Of a stretch of 64,000 nt of DNA, positions 38,680 to 47,361 are shown piece by piece; the first letter of the stretch is position 1, and the number at the start of each line of letters is the position of its first letter. A program made the translations under genes and the position numbers. The notes beneath the pieces are model-generated. The model worked only from the letters and a program-made list of their open reading frames with translations. It was not told where the DNA came from and searched no databases. The stretch is taken from positions 3,906,001-3,970,000 of the forward strand of contig NZ_CP134398.1 in assembly GCF_002968335.2 (NCBI RefSeq), given 5' to 3'. The DNA comes from Mycobacterium sp. ITM-2016-00316. GTDB taxonomy: Bacteria > Actinomycetota > Actinomycetes > Mycobacteriales > Mycobacteriaceae.

Positions 38680-39876
38680 GTGGAGCCGGTGCCCTCAGCC
38701 GTCAAACGCAGGCCCAAGGACCGCAAGCAACAGATCCTCGAGCAAGCCGTTCGACTGTTCATCGACCGTGGGTTTCACTCCGTGAAGCTGGAGGACATCG
38801 CGGAGGCATCGGGGGTCACCGCACGAGCGGTGTACCGCCACTATGACAACAAACATGCACTGTTGGCCGCCGCCATCCGCGCCGGCCAGGAGCAGTATCA
38901 GAGCGCCCGCCTACTCGCCGACGGGGAATCGGTGTCGACGCACAGACCCTTGAGCGCCGACTTGCCGGACCTCGTCACCGCGGCGGTGGCCTCTCGATCG
39001 CTCACGGTGCTCTGGCAGCGCGAGGCGCGCTATCTCGACGTCACAGAGCGCATGGAGGTCCGCCACCGCATCAACGCCATCGTGGCCGGCATCGAGGCGA
39101 GCATTCGTCTCGAAATGCCGGAGCTGAACTCGAGACACTCTGAACTGCGGGCATGGGCGGTGTCGAGTGTGATCACCAGTCTTGGCAGGCACAATTTCAC
39201 GCTGCCCAACGACGAGCTCCACCAGCTGCTCATTGCGGCATGCACGGCGGCTGCATCGACTCGCCCCGTCCGCGCCCTCGATACCGATGACGAGCCGCCG
39301 AGCACTGGTGGCCGCGCACTGTTCTCCAGGCACGAGACACTGCTCGCCGCGGGGGCACACCTCTTTCGCGCGCAGGGTTACCCGGCAGTGAGCACCAGTG
39401 AGATCGGAAAGGGTGTCGGTATCGCCGGCCCGGGTCTGTACCGGTCATTCTCCTCCAAACAGGCAATCCTCGATGCCCTCGTCAGTCGCCTTGACGACTG
39501 GTGGACCCTGGAGTGCATTCGGACGTTGCGCGCCGACAGTGACGCAACAGAGTGCCTCCGTGCCCTGGTCGCAGGCCGCGTCCGGGTCAGCTTGGACGAC
39601 CCAGACCTGGTGGCGGTGTCGGTTACCGAGCTCTCGTACGCCTCCAGCGAGGTCCGCGACCGGTATGTGAGAAATCAAGCCGACCGCGAAGCGGTGTGGA
39701 GCGATCTCATCGGCAAGCTCGTTCCCCGTACCACCCCCGCCCAGGCGCGGCTCCTGGTGGCTGCGGCGAACAGCTTCATCGACGATGTCGTGCGCACCTG
39801 GCACCTGACCCGCTTCCACGGGGTGGCCGATGAAATCACCGCTATCGCCCTGGCGATCCTCACCAGCAGGGACTGA
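38680..39876 (+). CDS. mce3R: Mce3R-type tandem TetR transcriptional repressor
   Basis: A 398-residue regulator with two TetR helix-turn-helix domains in one chain. The first is near residues 15-65 ([40 protein letters not shown]) and the second near 213-268 ([39 protein letters not shown] region). This duplicated architecture and sequence match Mce3R (Rv1963c, about 406 residues), which represses mce3 and the mel2/echA13-fadE17-fadE18 genes in M. tuberculosis. The GTG at 38680 is chosen for AAGGAG upstream and agreement with the Mce3R N-terminus; the much longer open frame is not coding. It lies between its presumed target operons. Confidence 0.92.
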   Translation: MEPVPSAVKRRPKDRKQQILEQAVRLFIDRGFHSVKLEDIAEASGVTARAVYRHYDNKHALLAAAIRAGQEQYQSARLLADGESVSTHRPLSADLPDLVTAAVASRSLTVLWQREARYLDVTERMEVRHRINAIVAGIEASIRLEMPELNSRHSELRAWAVSSVITSLGRHNFTLPNDELHQLLIAACTAAASTRPVRALDTDDEPPSTGGRALFSRHETLLAAGAHLFRAQGYPAVSTSEIGKGVGIAGPGLYRSFSSKQAILDALVSRLDDWWTLECIRTLRADSDATECLRALVAGRVRVSLDDPDLVAVSVTELSYASSEVRDRYVRNQADREAVWSDLIGKLVPRTTPAQARLLVAAANSFIDDVVRTWHLTRFHGVADEITAIALAILTSRD

Positions 39877-39882
39877 CCGGAC

Positions 39883-40653
39883 TCACCACAGTGCAGCGAC
39901 GGTACCGCCATCAGCGAGTTGAGCGGTTCCGTTGATCATCGATGCCTCGTCAGACAACAAGAAGGCAACGACGCCCGCCATCTCCTCGGGTCCGGCCATC
40001 CGGCCCTGAAGACGACCGATCATGGTGTTGGCGCCTCCTTCGCCGAGCGCGGCGTCGAACGTCGATATCGCGGTCTGCTGCATCGGAGTGTCGACAAACG
40101 CCGGAAGCACAGCATTGGAACGGATATTGGCGGAACGAAGTTCAGCTGCGGTAATCCTGCTGAGGTGGATGACCCCCGCCTTGGACATTCCGTAGGCGGC
40201 GGTGCCGCCGGCCGCGACAAGACCGCCGAGCGACGACATGTTCACGATGGCGCCCCCGCCGCCCTCAGCCATCCGCGGTGCAGCGTGCTTGGTGCACAGC
40301 CACGCGCCGCGCAGGTTGACGGCGATGACGCGATCGAAATCCTCCACCGCCGTCTCGGTCAACGGCGCGAAGTGCACCACCCCGGCATTCGCCACCAGTT
40401 TGTCGACCCCACCGAAGGCACCGACGCAGGCCTCTACCATGCCCATTACCTGTTGTTCGTTGCTCACGTCGACGGCATAGCCGATTGCGCCACCTCCGAT
40501 CTGCGCGGCCACTCTCGCGGCCGCGGCACTGTCGATGTCCGCGCACACCACCTTGCATCCCTCGACGGCGAGGCGCTCGGCGATCGCTCGTCCGATTCCG
40601 GCACCTGCCCCCGTCACGATCGCGGCCTTTCCGGCCAGATCCGCGTACGTCAT
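39883..40653 (-). CDS. Short-chain dehydrogenase/reductase (Rv1941 type)
   Basis: A 256-residue classical SDR: TGAGAGIGRAIAERL (cofactor glycines), NAG, a catalytic serine in VNMSSLGG and YGMSK (Tyr-x3-Lys). Asp in VVCADIDS suggests NAD preference. It is the last gene of the mel2-type operon, in the position of Rv1941 (melK by gene order), and would oxidise an alcohol or diol made by the oxygenase/epoxide hydrolase pair. The gap to the ribA1-like gene is 37 bp; it converges with mce3R. Confidence 0.9.
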   Translation of the reverse strand: MTYADLAGKAAIVTGAGAGIGRAIAERLAVEGCKVVCADIDSAAAARVAAQIGGGAIGYAVDVSNEQQVMGMVEACVGAFGGVDKLVANAGVVHFAPLTETAVEDFDRVIAVNLRGAWLCTKHAAPRMAEGGGGAIVNMSSLGGLVAAGGTAAYGMSKAGVIHLSRITAAELRSANIRSNAVLPAFVDTPMQQTAISTFDAALGEGGANTMIGRLQGRMAGPEEMAGVVAFLLSDEASMINGTAQLADGGTVAALW

Positions 40654-40690
40654 CGCATCTCCTGCGTATTACATTGCATCCGAATCCTTC

Positions 40691-41770
40691 TCACGCGGCC
40701 ACCGATTTCTCGCGGATGGCGCCGAACATCACGAGCCCGAATCCCGGTGCATCATCGGCAAGTCTGACGGAATAGACACCAAGATCGCGCAGGATCCAGG
40801 CCAGCGTGTCCGGCGGCAGTCCCGGAGCGGGCTCAGCGTCAGACGCGGCCAATCCGCAGGCGTGCATCGGACCGGTGGGACGCAGGTACACGATCACACC
40901 GCTACCCGCGGCGGTCATCGCGGTCATGGCGTGCCGGAGTTCCCCGCCACACCGGCACGCCCCCGATCCGAATACGTCTCCGGTGAGGCACTCCACATGC
41001 ACATGCAGTGGCGCCGGTTGTCCGGAGCCCACCGCGCCGATGATCACGACGAGGTGTTCGCCACCGCCACGCGCATCGCGGAATCCGATGACCCGGTGGG
41101 TGCCACCGCGGGTGGGCAGGATGGTCTCGGCCAGCCGGATGACCTGGCGTTCGGTCCGTCGCCGGTACACGGCGAGCTCCGTCACCGAAACGCGGGCCAG
41201 CCCGTGTTCGAGTGCGAACTCGACCGATTCGGCCCCGCTGGCGATCGCGATGGGACGGTCACCGGAGACGATCTCGCAGAGTCCGGCGGCGTGGCGCCGG
41301 CCCGCGAGGCGGGCGAGGTCCAAAGCCGCCTCGGCGGGCCCCTGACGGTCCAGTACACCATCTGCTTCGGCCTGCACCGGGACTACGTGGCCCGGGCGCC
41401 GAAAGTGCTCCGGCCGGGAGTCGGCGGACGCCAACGCCGCGATCGTGCGGGCTCGGTCGGTCGCGGAGATCCCCGTGCCGGTACCGCCGGTGTCGACCGC
41501 CACCCGATGGCCCGCGGCGCGCGACCCCACTGAATCGCCATGGCACATCGGCGGCAAGTTCAGTCGCACACACTCCTTGGGGGGCAACGCGACTCGGATA
41601 TAGCCCGAGGTGTGCCGCACGGTGAACGCGAGCAGCTCCGGAGTCGAGGCGTCGGCGGCGAACACCAGATAGCCCTCACCGTCGGGCTCTCCGTCGTCGA
41701 TCAGCACGACGGGACGGCCCGTCCGCACCGCCGCGATCGCGCGTCGCACCCGCACATCGGCGGTATTCAT
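40691..41770 (-). CDS. ribA1: RibA1-like DHBP synthase / GTP cyclohydrolase II homologue with degenerate active sites
   Basis: A 359-residue two-domain RibBA homologue in the position of Rv1940. The N-terminal DHBP-synthase-like half keeps TGTGISATDRARTI and RPGHVVPVQ, but the acidic RENEGD loop reads PDGEGY and the GHTEA catalytic histidine is replaced (RQGPAEA). The C-terminal GTP cyclohydrolase II-like half keeps three zinc cysteines (ECLTGDVFGSGACRCGG) but has lost the EGRGIGL segment and about 20 residues carrying the catalytic Tyr and Asp/Arg. Either activity is doubtful; a flavin-related or regulatory role is possible. The ATG at 41770 overlaps the flavin reductase stop (ATGA). Confidence 0.8.
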   Translation of the reverse strand: MNTADVRVRRAIAAVRTGRPVVLIDDGEPDGEGYLVFAADASTPELLAFTVRHTSGYIRVALPPKECVRLNLPPMCHGDSVGSRAAGHRVAVDTGGTGTGISATDRARTIAALASADSRPEHFRRPGHVVPVQAEADGVLDRQGPAEAALDLARLAGRRHAAGLCEIVSGDRPIAIASGAESVEFALEHGLARVSVTELAVYRRRTERQVIRLAETILPTRGGTHRVIGFRDARGGGEHLVVIIGAVGSGQPAPLHVHVECLTGDVFGSGACRCGGELRHAMTAMTAAGSGVIVYLRPTGPMHACGLAASDAEPAPGLPPDTLAWILRDLGVYSVRLADDAPGFGLVMFGAIREKSVAA

Positions 41771-42282
41771 GTTCGCTCCCTTTCCACCACCGCCAGTCGA
41801 CGGAACCGGCTGGCGTGGAACACCAGCGGCGGCGTGTCCGGGTCGGCATCCAGCGCGCAGATCTCCAGTAGCACGATGGTGTGATCGCCGGCCGGTACCT
41901 CCGCGTAAACCCGGCAATCCCACCATGCGCTGGCACCGTCGACGAACACTCCCCCGTTGGGCAGATCGGCCCACGCCACCCCGTCGAACCGGTCGCCAAC
42001 CTTGCGCGACAAGCTCATAGCAGCATCGGTGTGGCTTTCGGCCAGCACGCTCAGACCGAGGCGGGGCTGGTCTCGCAGTCGCGGCCAGGTCGCCGAGCTG
42101 TTCTGCACACAGATTGACACCAGCGGCGGGTCGATCGATACCGGGGTGAACGAACTCGCCGCCATCCCGACCGGCTCGCCGCCGACGAACGCACAGACGG
42201 CTGTGACCCCGGACGGAAAGCAGCCGAATGCCCGCCGCAGTTCCGTGATGTCGGCGGGGCAGTCCCGAAGTCTCATCGACAC
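41767..42282 (-). CDS. Flavin reductase (Rv1939 type)
   Basis: A 171-residue flavin-reductase-like split-barrel protein: FGCFPSGVTAVCAFVGGEPV, MAASSFTPVSIDPPLVSICV, SWWDCRVYAEVPAGDHTIVL-type ends. It would supply reduced FMN to the luciferase-like monooxygenase of the same operon. The GTG at 42282 is preferred (AGGGA upstream); the ATG at 42276 is an alternative. In M. tuberculosis the equivalent gene is Rv1939, melI by order. Confidence 0.87.
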   Translation of the reverse strand: MSMRLRDCPADITELRRAFGCFPSGVTAVCAFVGGEPVGMAASSFTPVSIDPPLVSICVQNSSATWPRLRDQPRLGLSVLAESHTDAAMSLSRKVGDRFDGVAWADLPNGGVFVDGASAWWDCRVYAEVPAGDHTIVLLEICALDADPDTPPLVFHASRFRRLAVVERERT

Positions 42283-42292
42283 AGTCGATTCC

Positions 42293-43348
42293 CTAGTCCA
42301 GCCCGCGCAGAAACTCCAGCAGCAGCCGGTTGGTTTCCGCTGGGGCCTCCTGCTGGATCCAATGCCCCACATCGGGCACCAGGTGCGTCCCGCAGTAGTT
42401 CGGCATCACCTCGGCTGCGCGCTCAAGCGCCTCTGCCCCCCAGATGGTGCCGACATCGTACTGCCCACCGATGAACACCGCCGGAGGCGTCAGCGGTGTG
42501 CCGGCCTGGTCGGCAAGGTCATGCCAGTCGTTGTCGATATTGTGATAGAAGCTCAACGGACCGCCGAATCCCGAGCGCTCGAATTCACCTGTGTAGAAGT
42601 CGAGGTCGGCATCGGTGAACCAGCCCGGCATCGTCTCGGGGTAGACGAACGCATCCTTGAGCCGGGCTCCGTCGGCCATACACAACGGGCCGGCTCGGAT
42701 GACGTCGATCGGGTCCATCGATTCCAGGTCGACCCCTGCAGCGACGGCGGCGTTGGTGGCCGCGACCATCCCGTCACCAGAGACCGTGTAGGTCAGGCCC
42801 CACAACCAGCCGCGCAGATCCTCCTCGATCTCGGTGACGATGCCATCCTGTGCGGAGAAGTAGTCCTGGTACCAGACCCGGCCGGGCCCGGCCAGCTCCA
42901 CGTGGTAGTCATTGGGACGGTGTTCGCCGAATGGACTGCCGGGCAATCCGATCACGCCGCGACCCGCAAAGGGAACACTGATGCCGACAACCGCCCGACA
43001 TCTTGCTGGATGCAGCCAGGCGAAAGTCCAGGCAACCGGAGCGCCCCAGTCGTGACCCACCACGACCGCATTCTGGGCGCCGTAGGAATCGATCACGCCG
43101 ACGATATCGTCGACCAACTCTCCGATGCGATAGGCCTCCTGCACCCGGTACTTGGATGAGCGCCCGTAGCCGCGCTGGTCGATGGCCACCACGCGGTATC
43201 CCGCCTCGGCGAGTGCCGGAATCTGGTGACGCCAGGAATACCAGGACTCGGGGAAGCCGTGGACCAGTATCACGAGCGGCCCCTCTCCCTGCTCCACTGC
43301 GTGGATACGGGTGCCCCGGCAATTCAGCATCCGATGTATCTGTGACAT
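42293..43348 (-). CDS. ephB: Epoxide hydrolase, alpha/beta-hydrolase fold (EphB/MelH type)
   Basis: A 351-residue hydrolase with HGFPESWYSWRHQIPALA (oxyanion HGxP), nucleophile Asp in VVGHDWGAPVAW, cap-domain tyrosines and a terminal VGHWIQQEAP histidine. It opens an epoxide to a vicinal diol. The position matches Rv1938 (ephB/melH) of the mel2 locus. It lies between the flavoprotein fusion (13-bp gap) and the flavin reductase (10-bp gap), so it probably acts on an epoxide made by an oxygenase of this operon. Start ATG at 43348 with GGGACTGAG upstream. Confidence 0.92.
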   Translation of the reverse strand: MSQIHRMLNCRGTRIHAVEQGEGPLVILVHGFPESWYSWRHQIPALAEAGYRVVAIDQRGYGRSSKYRVQEAYRIGELVDDIVGVIDSYGAQNAVVVGHDWGAPVAWTFAWLHPARCRAVVGISVPFAGRGVIGLPGSPFGEHRPNDYHVELAGPGRVWYQDYFSAQDGIVTEIEEDLRGWLWGLTYTVSGDGMVAATNAAVAAGVDLESMDPIDVIRAGPLCMADGARLKDAFVYPETMPGWFTDADLDFYTGEFERSGFGGPLSFYHNIDNDWHDLADQAGTPLTPPAVFIGGQYDVGTIWGAEALERAAEVMPNYCGTHLVPDVGHWIQQEAPAETNRLLLEFLRGLD

Positions 43349-43361
43349 CTCAGTCCCTTGG

Positions 43362-45899
43362 CTAGTGGGTACGGGATCCGACAAGACCGACCGGCAATTC
43401 CTCGCTTCGCACCAGGTGATCGACGGGCGGAATGGTGCGGTTTTCATAGTTGCGCGCGATGAGCGTCTTCTGGCCTGACAGTCGGGTGCGCGCCCATTTC
43501 CCCAGCACCTTCGCGGCGACCTTCGGTGTCAACAACGCCGCAGGAGGTTTGACGAGGTGCACAACCGCCAGGAACTGACTGTAGGTCGCGGGGTCGTCGT
43601 GCACCAACTCCATGACACGGTCCATGTACCAGGTGAGTCCACGAAAGTAGAAGGGGCGCTTCTTGTCCGCATCCTGAACCCAGTCGAAACGCAGGTTCTG
43701 CTCGCGGATCACGAACCACGCCGTGTCGGCCAGTCGGCTGATCCTGCGGTAGTAGCGTCTCGGAAGGTCCGCGTGCCCCGGTCCGTACTTCGCCAGCAGT
43801 ACCTGCATTTCCCGAACCTCTTTGAGGGCCAGCGTCATTCCCAGACCGGAAACGGGATCGGCGCTGGTGTAGGAATCGCCGACCGCGAGCAATCCCCTTG
43901 GCAGATTGCGCTTCTTCTCATAGAGCAGCCGCAGCATGTTCGGATACCGGAAGTTGTAGATGGGTGATGCCGGTTCCAGTCCGTCGATGTTCTCACCAAT
44001 CACCGGCGAGGGCATGAAGTCGGCGAACTGTCTGAACTCCCCCGGGGTGCGCGGTGGCGAATAGCAGTTGTAGGCAACCAACGTGGTGGACAGGATCGTG
44101 CGCGAGCTGTCCGTGTAGTACTGCGCCGCGTAGGTGTCCTCATAGGGTCGGTAGGCATAGCAGATCATCATCACCTTGTCGCTCCATTGCCGTTCCGGCG
44201 GCACCCGGTGATACATCGTGGAGTAGAAGCAGTTGATGATGTCCTGCTCGACTTCGGGGGCCCCGATGCCGATGCGGTCGAGGAAATCCGGGATGCGGGT
44301 GTTCTTGCCCGACGCGTCCACCACGAACTCCGCCGGCACCACCTCGAGATCGCCACCATCGCGGCCGACACCGACACCGATGACCGAGTTGCTGTCGCGA
44401 TCGTAGACAAGGTCGGCCACCTCGGACTCGTAGCGGAAACTGATGCGGGCTTCGTCGTCCAGGCGGCGACGCACACACCACTCGAGCAGTGGTCGACCGG
44501 CACAGACGATTTGTATGTCGCCCGTTCCTGCCTTCTTCCACGTGCCACCGAGACGGATTCGATACTGGGCAGCCATGTCGACATCGAAGGCACCCTCGCG
44601 CACCATGTCGTCGATGATGCCGGGGAACAACCGTTCCAACTCGATACGACCGGCAGTGAGCAGGTGATGCAGGTGCCAACCCTGGGCGGCGCCGGGCCTG
44701 CCCTCACGGCGGCGGTGCGGATCGTCCTTCTCGAGGACGATGACCCGCTCGAAGGTCTCACTGAGAACCTTCGCGGCGGCGATGCCCGCGATGCTGCCGC
44801 CGATGACCACCGCCGTCCCGCGACCTCGTCGGCGGACATCGCCCCCATCGATTCCCGCATAGTCCAGCAGTGGCGGGGTGCGTCGACGGGCGCTGCCACT
44901 GGGCACGAACTTCTCGTAGTACACGCCGGCGCCATGGAAGCCGTTATCGTGCAGCCAGTTTCGGCAGCTCTCGATCATAGGTGCAGGTCCACACAGATAC
45001 ACATCGGCATCACCGCCGCCGAACATGTCCTCGCGGAGCAGGTCTGTCACACGTCCCACAGCACCTTTCCAACGCGGATCGGACTTCGAGACCGTGACAT
45101 GAACGGCAAGGCCCGCGATGCGTCGCTCGAGTTCTTCGAGTTCGGCTCTCTTAAAAAGGTCCTCCACGCCGGTCACGCCGTAGAGCAGGTGCACAGGCTG
45201 CCCCGCGGTGGTCTCCAGGCTTTCCGCCATCGCCAGGATCGCCGAGAGCCCGGTACCGCCGGCGACCATGACCACCGGACGCGCGAGCGGGCGCAGATGA
45301 AAGCCGCCCTTGCTGCACCGGAGCGCGATCCGGTCGCCCGGTTTGGCCCGGTCGCGCAGATACCCGGACATCACCCCCTCCGGTAGCAGTCGGATGATGA
45401 ACTCCAGTTCGGCTCGACCGTCAGCGGGGTGGGCGTAGGAGTAATTCCGCCACACCTCGGTGCCCGGGACCTGCAACTGCGCGAATTGGCCGGGCCGGTA
45501 GTCGATCACACCCATGTCCGAGACATCGATGCCCAGCAGCGCGGTCGAGGACGATACCCGGTCGACCCTGGTCACCGTGCCGAGACCGGTGGTCAGCATG
45601 GCGGCATTGTCATCGGCGGGATATTGCAACTCGATCTGGCAGTCGGTTCCCGGGAAGGTCTGGCAGGTCAGTACTTTCCGGGCGTCCCTCTCGACGTCGG
45701 AGAGTCCCTCGGTGCGACCCATCTCGTATTCGCCGGACGTGCACGTGGCCACGCAGGTGCCGCAGATCCCGCTCTGACATTCATTGACGATGGCGACGCC
45801 GTGGTCCTCGGCCGCCTCCAGGATCGTCTGCCCGGCATGCACGGGCATCGTCTTGCGTGTCCCGTCCAGATATCCGACGGTGACCTGACGAACCACCAC
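43362..45899 (-). CDS. melG: Ferredoxin-reductase-flavoprotein fusion (Rv1937/MelG type)
   Basis: An 845-residue three-module oxidoreductase. Residues 1-95 form a plant-type 2Fe-2S domain (Cys41, Cys46, Cys49 in ECQSGICGTC, Cys79). About 100-335 is an FNR flavin/NAD domain (WRNYSYAHP, VAGGTGLSAILA, YLCGPAPMIES), as in BenC-type reductases. About 365-845 is a second FAD-binding flavoprotein (TAVVIGGSIAGIAAAKVL, GDSYTSADPVSGLGMTLAL) of the monooxygenase/geranylgeranyl-reductase fold. A flavoprotein fused to its own electron-transfer chain is unusual. It is the counterpart of Rv1937. The GTG at 45899 has AAGGAG upstream. It may donate electrons within the operon or oxygenate its substrate directly. 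Confidence 0.88.
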   Translation of the reverse strand: MVVRQVTVGYLDGTRKTMPVHAGQTILEAAEDHGVAIVNECQSGICGTCVATCTSGEYEMGRTEGLSDVERDARKVLTCQTFPGTDCQIELQYPADDNAAMLTTGLGTVTRVDRVSSSTALLGIDVSDMGVIDYRPGQFAQLQVPGTEVWRNYSYAHPADGRAELEFIIRLLPEGVMSGYLRDRAKPGDRIALRCSKGGFHLRPLARPVVMVAGGTGLSAILAMAESLETTAGQPVHLLYGVTGVEDLFKRAELEELERRIAGLAVHVTVSKSDPRWKGAVGRVTDLLREDMFGGGDADVYLCGPAPMIESCRNWLHDNGFHGAGVYYEKFVPSGSARRRTPPLLDYAGIDGGDVRRRGRGTAVVIGGSIAGIAAAKVLSETFERVIVLEKDDPHRRREGRPGAAQGWHLHHLLTAGRIELERLFPGIIDDMVREGAFDVDMAAQYRIRLGGTWKKAGTGDIQIVCAGRPLLEWCVRRRLDDEARISFRYESEVADLVYDRDSNSVIGVGVGRDGGDLEVVPAEFVVDASGKNTRIPDFLDRIGIGAPEVEQDIINCFYSTMYHRVPPERQWSDKVMMICYAYRPYEDTYAAQYYTDSSRTILSTTLVAYNCYSPPRTPGEFRQFADFMPSPVIGENIDGLEPASPIYNFRYPNMLRLLYEKKRNLPRGLLAVGDSYTSADPVSGLGMTLALKEVREMQVLLAKYGPGHADLPRRYYRRISRLADTAWFVIREQNLRFDWVQDADKKRPFYFRGLTWYMDRVMELVHDDPATYSQFLAVVHLVKPPAALLTPKVAAKVLGKWARTRLSGQKTLIARNYENRTIPPVDHLVRSEELPVGLVGSRTH

Positions 45900-45930
45900 A
45901 GCTCAGCTCCTTCGTACGGGTTGTCGGTGA

Positions 45931-47040
45931 CTAGATGATCGCGACGCCGGGTTTCTTGGCGATGCGCGCGTTGAGTCGCGGCATCACCTCTTCGGCCAGT
46001 AGTCGCATCGATTCCTTCCATGGGCCCGGGTCATCGCGGTAGTCGAAGCCCAGGATCAACAGGTGCCCGAACCCACCAACCTGGTCGTAAGTGGCCTCCA
46101 GTTTGTCCACCACGGTCTCGACCGAACCGACGACGAACGTGTTCTCGGCCAGGTACTCCGGGGTCACGTCATCGTCGGGCACCGAGGGGTTGTGCTTGTA
46201 GAACTTGGTCATGCCGAACATGCGGAAGGTCGGGAGCACGTACTCGCGCATGTTGCGGCCCATCATGCCGTCGACGGCATACCGGAACGCCTGCTCGTCG
46301 GTTTCGGCCACGACGACCTCGCGCACGAGGCGCCAGTCGCGGCGATCCGGCGTGCGGCCACTGCGGGCTGCACCTTCCAACACGGCATCCCAGTGGCTCG
46401 CGACGTATTCGGTGTTGAGGTCGAGGCTCATCGGTAGATAGCCACGCTCGCCGGCGAGTTTGAGCGTCTCGGATCCCGCGCTGAATCCGGTGACTCCGAT
46501 CGGCGGGTGCGGCGCCTGGAAGGGCTTGATGTGACGCTTCATCAGTCCGTCGAACATCGGCGCAATTCCGTTGGCGTTCCAGTATTTTCCGCGGAACTCC
46601 CAAGGCTGGTCCTCGGTCCAGACCTTGATCATGATCTCCAGCGCTTCTCGGGTCATCTCGCGATGCTCGCCGTTCTGCCCGTCCACGTCGAACAGGGCCC
46701 AGTCGCCAGGGATCCCGCTGGCGCCGACGCCCAGCATGAAGCGCCCCTGCGCGAGATGGTCGAAATACGCGACTCGGTGGGCCAGTTCTACCGGGTGGTG
46801 GTAGGGCAGCAGATGGGCGCCCGGGGCGAGCTTGATCGACGTGGTCCGAAGCAGCGCCTGCGCCAGCAACAGGTCCGGAGCGCAGATCGGCTCCCATGGA
46901 ACCGTGAAGTGCTCTCCCACCCAGGCCTCAACATAGCCCAATTGGTCAGCGAGCTCGATGATTTCGAGGTCCCACTGGGTCGCGTCGTACAGGCTGCGCT
47001 CCGGCGGGTGTGCCGGCATGAGAAATAATCCGATCTCCAT
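45931..47040 (-). CDS. melF: Luciferase-like (LLM) flavin-dependent monooxygenase (Rv1936/MelF type)
   Basis: A 369-residue bacterial-luciferase-family TIM barrel: EIGLFLMPAHPPERSLYD, LGYVEAWVGEHF, PGAHLLPYHHPVELAHRVAY, GRFMLGVGASGIPGDWALFD and GVTGFSAGSETLKLAGERGY. It uses reduced FMN from a flavin reductase to oxygenate a substrate. It heads the mel2-type operon, as Rv1936 does. The ATG at 47040 lies 6 nt after GGAAGG; the TTG at 47046 is too close to that site. Divergent echA13 shares its control region. Confidence 0.92.
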   Translation of the reverse strand: MEIGLFLMPAHPPERSLYDATQWDLEIIELADQLGYVEAWVGEHFTVPWEPICAPDLLLAQALLRTTSIKLAPGAHLLPYHHPVELAHRVAYFDHLAQGRFMLGVGASGIPGDWALFDVDGQNGEHREMTREALEIMIKVWTEDQPWEFRGKYWNANGIAPMFDGLMKRHIKPFQAPHPPIGVTGFSAGSETLKLAGERGYLPMSLDLNTEYVASHWDAVLEGAARSGRTPDRRDWRLVREVVVAETDEQAFRYAVDGMMGRNMREYVLPTFRMFGMTKFYKHNPSVPDDDVTPEYLAENTFVVGSVETVVDKLEATYDQVGGFGHLLILGFDYRDDPGPWKESMRLLAEEVMPRLNARIAKKPGVAII

Positions 47041-47129
47041 CTTCAACCTTCCTCAGTAGCGACTTGGAGCCGAAGCCGCGGGGCGGCGGACCTCCGCCTC
47101 CCAGCCGTTCGACTGCGACGTACACCACA

Positions 47130-47146
47130 GTACTAACAAGATACAT
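47130..47146 (-). promoter_or_regulatory. Shared element 2 (mel2 side), candidate Mce3R site
   Basis: Read on the minus strand, ATGTATCTTGTTAGTAC fits ATGTATCTWGTYARTAC, also found at 38387-38403. It lies 90 bp before the melF start. Confidence 0.55.
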
Positions 47147-47200
47147 CGTGGAATGCAATAGCGACTTTTCTTGGCGATTTAGCTCTTCAGAGAAAACTCG

Positions 47201-47221
47201 CTGCCGTATCGGCTATGGACA
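47201..47221 (-). promoter_or_regulatory. Shared element 1 (mel2 side), candidate Mce3R site
   Basis: Read on the minus strand, TGTCCATAGCCGATACGGCA is the counterpart of 38312-38332, and the start-to-start distance to element 2 is again 75 bp. On the plus strand it contains TATGGA, 141 bp before echA13, a possible -10 element. Confidence 0.5.
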
Positions 47222-47361
47222 TTTTGTGCTGAGGCGCCGTAACCTTCTCAAGGTCAGATCCACCGCGGGCAGCACGGGGTGCGCACGGCCCGCGGACTGC
47301 CCGAGGACACCGCATCCACGTCAACTCGGATGAGTGCCCATTCCCCGAAGGGAGTGCTGGA

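Larger units (their letters stand above)
47041..47361. other. Divergent control region of melF and echA13
   Basis: This 321-bp gap has no gene. An AT-rich core (47120-47230) carries the two elements shared with the mce3/mce3R region. A GGCGGA-CC-TCCGCC dyad at 47085-47098 falls in the probable melF leader. Confidence 0.6.
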
